A stretch of 64,000 bases of DNA, taken from the NCBI GenBank assembly GCA_910587155.1, contig CAJULA010000015.1, forward strand, positions 1 through 64,000. The letters are read 5' to 3'. The DNA is from an uncultured Lachnospiraceae bacterium. Its GTDB lineage: Bacteria > Bacillota > Clostridia > Lachnospirales > Lachnospiraceae. The notes below the pieces were generated by a model. That model was not told where the DNA came from, did not search any database, and worked only from the letters and a program-made list of their open reading frames with translations. The position numbers were made by a program, and so were the translations under genes. Shown piece by piece: positions 57,851 to 64,000 of the stretch (position 1 is the first letter of the stretch; each line of letters opens with the position of its first letter).

Positions 57851-59059
57851 TTATTTCCTGTCATAATCCACCATATGTCCCATTTTAAGCTGCTTCGTCC
57901 GCAGGTAAAAACGATTATACCTGCCCGCCTCTATCTGAATAGGCACCCGTTCCGTAATTTTCAGGCCATAGTCGAAAAGCTCATAAATCTTATCCGGATT
58001 ATTCGTCAAAAGGCGAAGAGAACGGGCTCCCAGATCACGCAGGATCTGCGCGCCGATATAATATTCCCGCTCATCCCCCGCAAATCCCAGCGCCAGATTG
58101 GCTTCCAGCGTGTCCAGTCCTTCCTCCTGCAGCGCATAGGCTTTCAGCTTGTTTACCAGACCGATTCCCCGGCCCTCCTGGCGCATATAGAGCAGGATTC
58201 CCCGGCCCTGTGCCTGAATCTGTTTCATGGCCGCTTCCAGCTGCTGGCCGCAGTCGCACCGGGCCGAACCGAACGCATCCCCGGTGAGACATTCCGAGTG
58301 GACCCGGCAGAGCACATCTCTCCCATCTCCAATCTCTCCCTTTACGAGCGCCACATGATGTTCCTTGCTTTGCCGGTTTACATACGCATAAGCGGTAAAC
58401 TCCCCGTATCTGGTTGGAAGTTTTGTGACCGCTTCTCTGCTCACCAGCTTTTCCGTGTGTTTGCGGTACTCCTGCAGTGCTTTGATGGTGATGCAGATGA
58501 GTCCGTGCTTTTTGGCCAGCTCCAAAAGACGCGGGATACGCATCATGCTCCCGTCCTCCTCCATAATCTCACAGCACAGGCCACATTCCTTCAGTCCGGC
58601 CAGACGCATCAGATCCACCGTGGCTTCCGTATGCCCCGCCCGCTCCAGGACACCCCATTTACGGGCACGCAGCGGAAAGCAATGGCCGGGCCTTCTGAAA
58701 TCTTCGGGACGGGCATCCTCCCTGACACAGGCCATGGCTGTCATGCTTCGCTCCCTTGCGGAAATACCGGTTGTCGTGTCTTTGTAATCAATGGAGACCG
58801 TAAAGGCAGTCTCATGATTATCACCATTTTCCGGTGTCATTGGCGGCAGCATCAACTTATTGCAATATGCTTCACTCATAGGCATACAGATCAGCCCCCG
58901 TCCGTGAACCGCCATAAAGTTTACATTCGCGCAGTCTGCGAATTCGGCCGCACAGATAAAATCTCCCTCATTCTCTCTCTCTTCATCATCGGTTACCATA
59001 ATGATATGACCCTTTTTCAATTCCTCCAGAGCCTCTCTGACCGTTCCAAATCCATCCAT
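57851..59059 (-). CDS. ribBA: bifunctional 3,4-dihydroxy-2-butanone-4-phosphate synthase / GTP cyclohydrolase II
   Basis: Makes both precursors of riboflavin, 402 residues (ATG 59059, MDGFGTVREALEELKKGHII, with AAAGGAAG upstream). RibB domain (1-200): VTDDEERENEGDFICAAEFA, RGLICMPMSEAY, DTTTGISARERS and FRRPGHCFPLRARKWGVLER. RibA domain (205-402): VKGEIGDGRDVLCRVHSECL, zinc Cys in SARCDCGQQLEAA, MRQEGRGIGLVNKLKAYALQ and the NPDKI region in LRLLTNNPDKIYELFD. Copy B of the 60-bp repeat fills the 82-bp gap before it. Confidence 0.96.
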   Translation of the reverse strand: MDGFGTVREALEELKKGHIIMVTDDEERENEGDFICAAEFADCANVNFMAVHGRGLICMPMSEAYCNKLMLPPMTPENGDNHETAFTVSIDYKDTTTGISARERSMTAMACVREDARPEDFRRPGHCFPLRARKWGVLERAGHTEATVDLMRLAGLKECGLCCEIMEEDGSMMRIPRLLELAKKHGLICITIKALQEYRKHTEKLVSREAVTKLPTRYGEFTAYAYVNRQSKEHHVALVKGEIGDGRDVLCRVHSECLTGDAFGSARCDCGQQLEAAMKQIQAQGRGILLYMRQEGRGIGLVNKLKAYALQEEGLDTLEANLALGFAGDEREYYIGAQILRDLGARSLRLLTNNPDKIYELFDYGLKITERVPIQIEAGRYNRFYLRTKQLKMGHMVDYDRK

Positions 59060-59081
59060 CTTTTCTCTTCCTTTCTGCCGC

Positions 59082-59141
59082 TGCAAATCCGTGCGCATCC
59101 GCCGGAGACTCTAAGAAAACGCTGATTTATTCAGCACTTCC
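59082..59141 (-). repeat. 60-bp dispersed repeat, copy B
   Basis: Inverted copy of the element at 23645-23704, same length, with seven differences counted by eye. The hairpin arm has diverged (GCGTTTTC in place of GCACTTCC) so the stem is weaker, while the GATGCGCACGGATTTGCA end is unchanged. It starts at the base after the ribE stop codon and ends 22 bp before ribBA, inside the operon. Confidence 0.75.
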
Positions 59142-59780
59142 TCAGAGAAATCCGTTTTCCGCAAGAAAATGTTTTGTAACCTTACTTTCCCCGGTTGTTT
59201 TCAGCAGTTTTTCCACATATTTCCCGATACAGTCATTTTCCAGATTGACAAGATCGCCCCGCTTTTTCTCTGACAGCGTCGTGTGCTTCGCGGTATGCGG
59301 AATGACTGACACCAGAAACCGCTCCTCTTCCACCGCGGCGACCGTCAGACTGATACCGTCAACGCCGACAGAACCTTTTTCCACGATAAAGCGCATAATG
59401 GCCGGAGGCGCCGCAATTTCATACCAGCGGGCATTTTCGTCCTCCCTGATCCCCATAACCGTCCCCATGCCATCAATATGACCGGTCATAATATGGCCGC
59501 CAAACCGCCCTCCGGCAGCCATGGCACGCTCCAGATTGACTCTCGTCCCCGTGCAAAACCGTGATACATTGCTGCGCGTAAAGGTTTCATGCATGACATC
59601 CACACAAAAGCCATCCGCCGTAAACGAAGTCACTGTCAGGCAGATCCCATTTACCGCAATGCTGTCCCCTTCCTTCATATCCGACAAGATCTCTTTTGCA
59701 CCGATCGCCAGGCTGCCCGAAACGCTTCCTCTGCGGATCTGCCTGATGACGCCCACCTCTTCCACAATTCCCGTAAACAT
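59142..59780 (-). CDS. ribE: riboflavin synthase alpha chain
   Basis: Trimeric enzyme joining two lumazine molecules into riboflavin, 212 residues from ATG 59780 (MFTGIVEEVGVIRQI). It has two lumazine-binding repeats. The first is 1-95, with SIAVNGICLTVTSF and the Cys in FCVDVMHETFTRSN. The second is about 97-190, opening GGHIMTGHIDGMGTVMGIRE, with SVGVDGISLTVAAV. Exact duplication of the fold and length are typical. Six bases separate it from ribD. The stop codon is directly abutted by the 60-bp repeat. Confidence 0.95.
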   Translation of the reverse strand: MFTGIVEEVGVIRQIRRGSVSGSLAIGAKEILSDMKEGDSIAVNGICLTVTSFTADGFCVDVMHETFTRSNVSRFCTGTRVNLERAMAAGGRFGGHIMTGHIDGMGTVMGIREDENARWYEIAAPPAIMRFIVEKGSVGVDGISLTVAAVEEERFLVSVIPHTAKHTTLSEKKRGDLVNLENDCIGKYVEKLLKTTGESKVTKHFLAENGFL

Positions 59781-59786
59781 CCACAC

Positions 59787-60920
59787 TCACTTCCCTTCCG
59801 ACTGTCCGGAATCGCCCGGGCAGTTTTTTCCCATAACACACTCGATCAAAATATCCTCGCCGTAATGGGATATCTCTGTTATCTTCATCACTGCCGCCTG
59901 TCCGGGAAAGGTGACACCGCTTCCGCCTATGGGACCCTTGCTCTTTTCACCGCCAAAAAGTTTCGGTGCGATATAACAGTGAAGGGCCTGCACGATCCCC
60001 GCATCCAGCGCGGCGCCATTGAGCCTGCCGCCGCCCTCCAGATAAATACTGTCAATTCCCTCTTCGCCCAGCCTTTTCATAGCCGCCGCCAAATCCACAC
60101 GGCCCTCTCTCTCCGGCAATTCCAGCACACGGCAGCCCTTTTCCTCATATACCCTCCATGCGCTTTTATCCCCACGACATGTCAGAAACCAGGTAGGGAT
60201 CTCCCCTGCGCTTTCCACTACCCGGGCGGCGGGAGAGGTCCGAAGGTGCGTATCACAGATCAGACGGACAGGCTGCCGTCCTCCCGGCAGGCGGCAATTC
60301 AGCATCGGATCATCGGCTTCCACCGTACCTGCCCCCGTCATAATCGCCATATGGCGGCTGCGATCCTCATGCACCCGTATCCGGGCCGGCTCCCCGGTAA
60401 TCCACTTGGAATATCCTGCATGGGTCGCCGTCCTGCCATCCATTGTCATGGCATATTTCATTGTCACATAGGGGGTTTTCGTCTCCATATAATGAAAAAA
60501 TATCCTGTTACTCTCCCTGCAGCGCTCCAAAAGCACCCCTTCCGTCACGGAAACTCCCGCTTCTCTGAGCTGTCTGATCCCCTTTCCGGCTACCAACGGA
60601 TTGGGATCGGGGGCTCCTACCACCACCCTGCCTATCTTATGGGAAAGAATCGCCTGCGTGCAGGGCGGTGTCTTTCCATAGTGACAGCATGGCTCCAAAG
60701 TAACATACAGTGTCGCCCCCTCGGCCCTCTCCCCGCAGCCTGCCAGAGCGTTCCGCTCCGCATGCGGCCCGCCAAAACGCTCATGCCACCCCTCTCCGAT
60801 AATTGCGCCCTCCTTCACCACGACTGCGCCCACGAGAGGATTGGGATTTACCGCTCCCACTCCCCGTCCGGCGAGCATCAGCGCCCGTTCCATAAAAAAC
60901 TGATCTGTTGTCTCTGACAT
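59787..60920 (-). CDS. ribD: bifunctional diaminohydroxyphosphoribosylaminopyrimidine deaminase / reductase
   Basis: Second and third steps of the GTP branch of riboflavin synthesis, 377 residues from ATG 60920 (MSETTDQFFMERALMLAGRG, behind GGGAGG). Deaminase (1-145): zinc ligands in GGPHAERNALAGCGERA and TLEPCCHYGKTPPC. Reductase (150-377): VTMKYAMTMDGRTATHAGYS with the conserved D-G, MTGAGTVEADDPMLNCRLPG and DSIYLEGGGRLNGAALDAGI. It is the first gene of the operon, controlled by the FMN riboswitch and two terminator hairpins upstream. Confidence 0.95.
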   Translation of the reverse strand: MSETTDQFFMERALMLAGRGVGAVNPNPLVGAVVVKEGAIIGEGWHERFGGPHAERNALAGCGERAEGATLYVTLEPCCHYGKTPPCTQAILSHKIGRVVVGAPDPNPLVAGKGIRQLREAGVSVTEGVLLERCRESNRIFFHYMETKTPYVTMKYAMTMDGRTATHAGYSKWITGEPARIRVHEDRSRHMAIMTGAGTVEADDPMLNCRLPGGRQPVRLICDTHLRTSPAARVVESAGEIPTWFLTCRGDKSAWRVYEEKGCRVLELPEREGRVDLAAAMKRLGEEGIDSIYLEGGGRLNGAALDAGIVQALHCYIAPKLFGGEKSKGPIGGSGVTFPGQAAVMKITEISHYGEDILIECVMGKNCPGDSGQSEGK

Positions 60921-60982
60921 ATCCGGCCTCCCTTCCCATCTGCGGCCTGTGCGCCGCCCCGGCAATCCGTGTTCTCTGCACT

Positions 60983-61016
60983 AAAAAATGACCCTGTATC
61001 CATATTTCAGAGTCAT
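60983..61016 (-). terminator. second terminator of the rib leader, next to ribD
   Basis: On the minus strand ATGACTCTG pairs with CAGGGTCAT (one G-T pair), followed by six T residues. The 5' arm repeats the ACTCTGAAAT sequence of the first leader terminator. It ends 62 bp before the ribD start. Confidence 0.7.
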
Positions 61017-61114
61017 CCGTTTTATCCTTCCCCGCAGCGCTGCCATTTCCACAGATGCTGCCGTGTATCTTGTTTATACCATCCGGAAACTTTATATAAA
61101 ATTTCCTAAACGGT

Positions 61115-61144
61115 AAAAACTCTGAAATGCTGCCATTTCAGAGT
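61115..61144 (-). terminator. first terminator of the rib leader, riboswitch expression platform
   Basis: On the minus strand ACTCTGAAATG-GCAG-CATTTCAGAGT (61144-61119) is a perfect 11-bp stem followed by TTTT. It lies 43 bases after the riboswitch aptamer and is the likely off-state structure when FMN is bound. Confidence 0.85.
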
Positions 61145-61187
61145 CCGCTTATCACAAAATACAACAACGCCTGCTTATGCGCTGTCT

Positions 61188-61299
61188 CTATCTTCTTCCA
61201 TCCAGACTTTACTGTCGGCTTCGGAATTGCACCGAATCATGCCTTGCGGCTCGTGGGCTGTACCACCGGTTGGGAAATAAACCCGACCCTGAAGATATC
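61188..61299 (-). ncRNA. FMN riboswitch (RFN element)
   Basis: The minus strand carries the conserved RFN aptamer: closing stem GATATCTTC with GAAGATAG, GGTCGGG..CCCAACCGGTGGT, CAGCCCACGAGCC, ATTCGGTGCAATTCCGAAGC, then CCGACAGT and AGTCTGGATGGAAGAAG. Spacing and core nucleotides fit the consensus. It precedes ribD by about 270 bases with two terminators between, so FMN should stop transcription of the riboflavin operon. A -10-like TACAAT lies just upstream of it. Confidence 0.96.
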
Positions 61300-61427
61300 T
61301 CTATTTGATTGTATCACTTTTCCCTGACAGTACAGGCAGGCTGCCCTGTCTGCACCATCGCCGTTCTGAAACGCCCATGCGGTCGGAACCGCACCGTCAT
61401 AAATAAAAGCGGGCGTTTGGAAACCCT

Positions 61428-61619
61428 CTATACGCGCAGATCAATGTTACTCCCCACATAAGGATTGACGGAAAGCTCCATCCCCGCGGTATCAATCATC
61501 TCAGCTACCTCTGCGCCCTGTTCCCTGGCCAGATCCAGAGACTTGCCAAGCAGCGCCGTCCCCACATCTCCCAGTGTCTTTGTCTGTGATAGCGCCATCG
61601 ACAATGCCGGAATATCCAT
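61428..61619 (-). CDS. YjfB-family small protein
   Basis: Uncharacterised protein of 63 residues from ATG 61619, behind AGGAGGG. The opening MDIPALSMALSQTKTLGDVG, the middle LLGKSLDLAREQGAEVAEMI and the ending NPYVGSNIDLRV are the signature of the YjfB family of Firmicutes, often encoded near flagellar or chemotaxis genes. No catalytic residues are visible. It is a single-gene unit between the rib leader and the PsiE-like gene. An inverted repeat AAACGCCC/GGGCGTTT flanks its 3' side (61360-61417). Confidence 0.85.
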   Translation of the reverse strand: MDIPALSMALSQTKTLGDVGTALLGKSLDLAREQGAEVAEMIDTAGMELSVNPYVGSNIDLRV

Positions 61620-61732
61620 AACAATCCCTCCTTGAAACATTCATGCCAGCAATTCATTTTATCTGTTACAGCATAACACAGTCCGGCGGGTAATGCAATG
61701 GGTATCTTTCTTTTCTGCCCAATCATTACCAT

Positions 61733-62152
61733 TCATTCCGACTCCTCCCCTTCCTCCTGAAAAATATCCGACTTCTTTTCCGCTTCTTTCTGATTATGCA
61801 AATATCGGCGCAGCGCACATAAGATACAGATACTGATCACAGAAACAAAATCATCAAGCGGCGTAGTCGTCCCCACGATCATATGTCTTGCCACAAGAAA
61901 AATTAAAATCTCTATGACATTATCCGCATTGGGCCGGCAGAGCATCTGCAAAAACTCAAGCCCGATGACAAGCATCAGGATCTGTTCCAGATAATGATTA
62001 AAACCGGAGGGGTCGGCCAGCAGGCTCTGAAAGATATTTTCCTTACTGATCAGACCATAGGCAAAAAACAGAATCCCTGCCAGCACCAGTCCTGCCGCCC
62101 CCAGTTCAAGCCCTTCGCTGATTCTCTGTATGACCTTCTTTATTTTCTCCAT
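61733..62152 (-). CDS. PsiE-like integral membrane protein
   Basis: Small membrane protein of 139 residues from ATG 62152 (MEKIKKVIQRISEGLELGAA). Four helices are predicted: GLVLAGILFFAYGLI, YLEQILMLVIGLEFLQML, VIEILIFLVARHMIVG and FVSVISICILCALRRYL. The pattern with R-H-M-I-V between helices three and four resembles the PsiE (phosphate-starvation-inducible) superfamily, whose function is not established. It ends with an acidic tail (EEGEESE). It lies 65 bp after the ABC ATPase gene on the same strand. Confidence 0.6.
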   Translation of the reverse strand: MEKIKKVIQRISEGLELGAAGLVLAGILFFAYGLISKENIFQSLLADPSGFNHYLEQILMLVIGLEFLQMLCRPNADNVIEILIFLVARHMIVGTTTPLDDFVSVISICILCALRRYLHNQKEAEKKSDIFQEEGEESE

Positions 62153-62217
62153 CCATACCTCCCATACATGACAGGAAACTGCTGCTTCCATTTCTCCATA
62201 TTGTCCCTGAAAGACCG

Positions 62218-62973
62218 TCAGGCCTGAAACTTACCGATAAATTCTCTCACCCGCTCGTCCGGATTACCAAACAGTTCCTCCGGTGTCCCCTGCTGACGGA
62301 TTACCCCGTCTTCCATAAAGATAATCCGGTCGGACAGTTCCCTGGCAAACTGCATCTCATGCGTGACGATAATCATGGTCATATGCTCCTTTGCCAGCTC
62401 TCTGATGACTTTCAGCACCTCTCCGGTCAGCTCCGGATCCAGTGCGGAAGTCGGTTCATCAAAAAAGAGAATCCGCGGCTGCAGGGCAAGCGCTCTGGCA
62501 ATGGACACCCGCTGCTGCTGTCCGCCGGAAAGCTGACAGGGGTAAGCATCCCTTTTATCTGCCAACCCAAGCTGGGCCAGAAGTGTTTCAGCCCTCTGCC
62601 GGGCCTGCTCCCTGGGCACATGATCCACGTTGACCGGCGCGTCCATGACATTTTTCAGTACGCTGAAGTGAGGGAACAGGTGAAAGCTCTGAAATACCAG
62701 CCCGTAGCTTTTCCTGATTCGCTTCAGATCATTCCTGGACGCGTAAACACATTTTCCGTTTTCCTCCCATGCCGCCCGCTCTCCCAGATAGGAAAGGCTG
62801 CCGCCGTCCATCCGTTCCAGCATCGTGGCACAGCGCAGCAGCGTGGACTTACCGGAACCGGAAGGCCCGATAATGGAAACCACTTCCCCCTCTTCTACCG
62901 AAAGGGAAATATCTTTCAGTACCTCCAAATGATCAAAGGTCTTTTTCAAATGTTCAATCTCCAGATATTTCAT
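62218..62973 (-). CDS. polar amino acid ABC transporter ATP-binding protein
   Basis: GlnQ/HisP-type ATPase of 251 residues: Walker A IIGPSGSGKSTLLRCATMLE, Q-loop GLVFQSFHLFPHFSVLKNVM, signature QLSGGQQQRVSIARALAL, Walker B RILFFDEPTSALDPEL and the switch His in IIVTHEMQFARELS. The end SDRIIFMEDGVIRQQGTPEEL with FGNPDERVREFI is typical of the amino acid class. It pairs with the permease encoded 8 bp upstream and with the binding protein at the window end. Confidence 0.94.
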   Translation of the reverse strand: MKYLEIEHLKKTFDHLEVLKDISLSVEEGEVVSIIGPSGSGKSTLLRCATMLERMDGGSLSYLGERAAWEENGKCVYASRNDLKRIRKSYGLVFQSFHLFPHFSVLKNVMDAPVNVDHVPREQARQRAETLLAQLGLADKRDAYPCQLSGGQQQRVSIARALALQPRILFFDEPTSALDPELTGEVLKVIRELAKEHMTMIIVTHEMQFARELSDRIIFMEDGVIRQQGTPEELFGNPDERVREFIGKFQA

Positions 62974-62981
62974 CGCTCCTC

Positions 62982-63632
62982 CTACCTGTAATAGCTCATC
63001 TTCTTTTCCAGATATTCCATAAATGCGGCCACGGCCAGATTAAAGAGATAATAAAAAACCCCTGCCGCCATAAGAGGAATCATCGTCGTCTCCTTGGCTG
63101 CGATCTGCTTGGCTGCGGTAAACATCTCCACCACTGCCAGTACAAAAGCCAGAGACGTATCTTTCACCAGCGTAATCGTCTCATTAGTCACGGCCGGCAG
63201 AATACGCTTCACCACCTGTGGCAGAATGATGCGGAAAAAGGTCTGCGTCCGGCTGTATCCAAGCACCTGCGCCGCCTCATATTGTCCTGTCGGCATGGAT
63301 TCTATACCGCCCCGGTAGATCTCCGCAAAATATGCGGCATAATTCAGGGCAAATGCCAGGATTACCGCCGTAAAACGATAAGAAGCGGAAATCTTTAACC
63401 CAAATACATAATACGGTGAAAAATAGACCACAATAAGCTGCAGCATCAAAGGCGTGCCACGCATTACCGATATGTATATTTTTGACAGTGTCCGCAGCAG
63501 AAAATGCCTGGACATCCTTCCAAAGGCAACCACCAGCCCCAGCGGCAGGGAAAACAGCAGCGTCAGAAAAAATATCTCTGCTGTCACCGCCATCCCTTCC
63601 CCCAATTGTGCAACCATCATTCCAAAATCCAT
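62982..63632 (-). CDS. polar amino acid ABC transporter permease
   Basis: HisM/GlnP-type permease of 216 residues from ATG 63632 (MDFGMMVAQLGEGMAVTAEI). About five helices are present. RTLSKIYISVMRGTPLMLQL and NYAAYFAEIYRGGIESMPTG lead to the cytoplasmic EAA loop GQYEAAQVLGYSRTQTFFRI and ILPQVVKRILPAVTNETITL, which contacts the ATPase. It forms a dimeric importer with the genes on either side. A weak terminator separates it from the binding-protein gene. Confidence 0.94.
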   Translation of the reverse strand: MDFGMMVAQLGEGMAVTAEIFFLTLLFSLPLGLVVAFGRMSRHFLLRTLSKIYISVMRGTPLMLQLIVVYFSPYYVFGLKISASYRFTAVILAFALNYAAYFAEIYRGGIESMPTGQYEAAQVLGYSRTQTFFRIILPQVVKRILPAVTNETITLVKDTSLAFVLAVVEMFTAAKQIAAKETTMIPLMAAGVFYYLFNLAVAAFMEYLEKKMSYYR

Positions 63633-63674
63633 AACACCCTCCGAAAACAGGAAGCTCCCGCACCTATAAAATAA

Positions 63675-63699
63675 GGGATGCAAATTTCCTTCGCATCCC
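63675..63699 (-). terminator. attenuating hairpin after the binding-protein gene
   Basis: GGGATGC (63675-63681) pairs with GCATCCC (63693-63699); on the minus strand it is followed by TTATTTTAT. It probably limits read-through from the binding-protein gene into the permease. Confidence 0.65.
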
Positions 63700-63724
63700 C
63701 TGTTCGTCCTGCCAGGCTGTCCTG

Positions 63725-64000
63725 CTACTTATCATTGCCAAGACAGATCATGGAAGCATCAATACCATACTGCTCTGCCGTCTTCGCTACCACGCCCTCC
63801 GCATACAACTCCAGCAGAGAACTCTCCACCGTATCTTTCAGTTCGTCATTGCCTTTCAGGAAGCCTATGCCATACTGCTCCGTGGAAAGGGGTTCTTCCA
63901 GCATCACATAACCGTCTCCTCTCGATGCAATCTGATAGGAAGCCACGCCGATATCAATGGCCAGCGCCTCGATCGCCCCTGCTTCCAGATCCATAAATGC
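63725..64000 (-). CDS. amino-acid-binding lipoprotein of the ABC transporter, C-terminal part
   Basis: Substrate-binding protein of family 3, cut by the right window edge; only the last 91 or so residues are seen. AGAIEALAIDIGVASYQIAS and VMLEEPLSTEQYGIGFLKGN followed by DELKDTVESSLLELYAEGVV are typical of the second lobe, ending AKTAEQYGIDASMICLGNDK. It is followed by the permease and ATPase genes, the standard order. Its signal peptide and ligand-specific residues lie outside the window. Confidence 0.88.
   Translation of the reverse strand, partial: AFMDLEAGAIEALAIDIGVASYQIASRGDGYVMLEEPLSTEQYGIGFLKGNDELKDTVESSLLELYAEGVVAKTAEQYGIDASMICLGNDK

Noticed and set aside
57347..59125. A 592-codon open frame on the plus strand
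   Set aside because: It lies entirely antisense to ribH and ribBA, is His/Arg/Leu-rich as expected of the mirror of a GC-rich coding frame, and matches nothing recognisable.

Overview
The window looks like a spore-forming, Lachnospiraceae-type Clostridia chromosome (Enterocloster/Hungatella-like; this is inference). The evidence is a Firmicutes core run cysE-cysS-mrnC-rlmB-sigH, a CIRCE-controlled clpB, an FMN riboswitch ahead of ribDE-BA-H, a CD3324-family regulator, and remnants of a Tn1549/CTn-type conjugative element. Nearly all core genes lie on the minus strand. No rRNA, tRNA or CRISPR array was seen.

Bases 1 to about 11,530 are an accessory region with many broken genes. It holds the end of a MATE pump, an AbrB-like gene with a nonsense codon, a PadR-AraC fusion regulator, and a Vat-type acetyltransferase / Ntn-hydrolase / cupin group. 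Next come a scrap of an RHS polymorphic toxin with possible orphan immunity genes, then a decayed conjugative element (PrgI, three-times-deleted VirB4, sortase B without its catalytic Cys). It ends with a RelE/Phd toxin-antitoxin pair, an IS200/IS605 transposase, an IS1182 fragment and an IS21 remnant in which IstA and IstB are fused.

11,556-20,860 holds rlmD and a cell-envelope signalling locus. An amidase-deacetylase fusion lies downstream of an overlapping four-gene unit (FG-GAP secreted protein, response regulator, histidine kinase, membrane-anchored protein). Diverging from it are a kinase-like ATPase and an SH3 protein. An 11-bp direct repeat in helical phase lies upstream of the amidase gene. 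20,862-23,535 carries a fructosamine kinase, an MBL hydrolase and a PARG-like macro protein.

23,720-35,733 is a sugar uptake and catabolism cluster: DeoR regulator, ribose-type ABC transporter, ROK kinase, class II aldolase, atypical phosphofructokinase, VOC protein, PfkB kinase, a DhaK whose two active-site histidines are both Asn, and a DhaL-PfkB fusion. Its substrate cannot be read from the sequence. A second DhaK/DhaL pair with canonical residues lies at 47,362-49,012.

35,950-50,721 contains two frameshifted genes, a PnuC transporter overlapping a PfkB kinase, a BglII-like restriction-modification pair, a HAD-CPBP protease fusion, clpB, a MATE pump, DhaLK and a chemotaxis receptor. 50,833-56,660 is the sigH-rlmB-mrnC-cysS-cysE group, then an Eis-like acetyltransferase and ispF. 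57,365-61,299 is the riboflavin operon with its riboswitch. The window closes with YjfB, a PsiE-like membrane protein and a polar amino-acid ABC transporter cut by the edge. A 60-bp element occurs twice, at 23,645 and 59,082.
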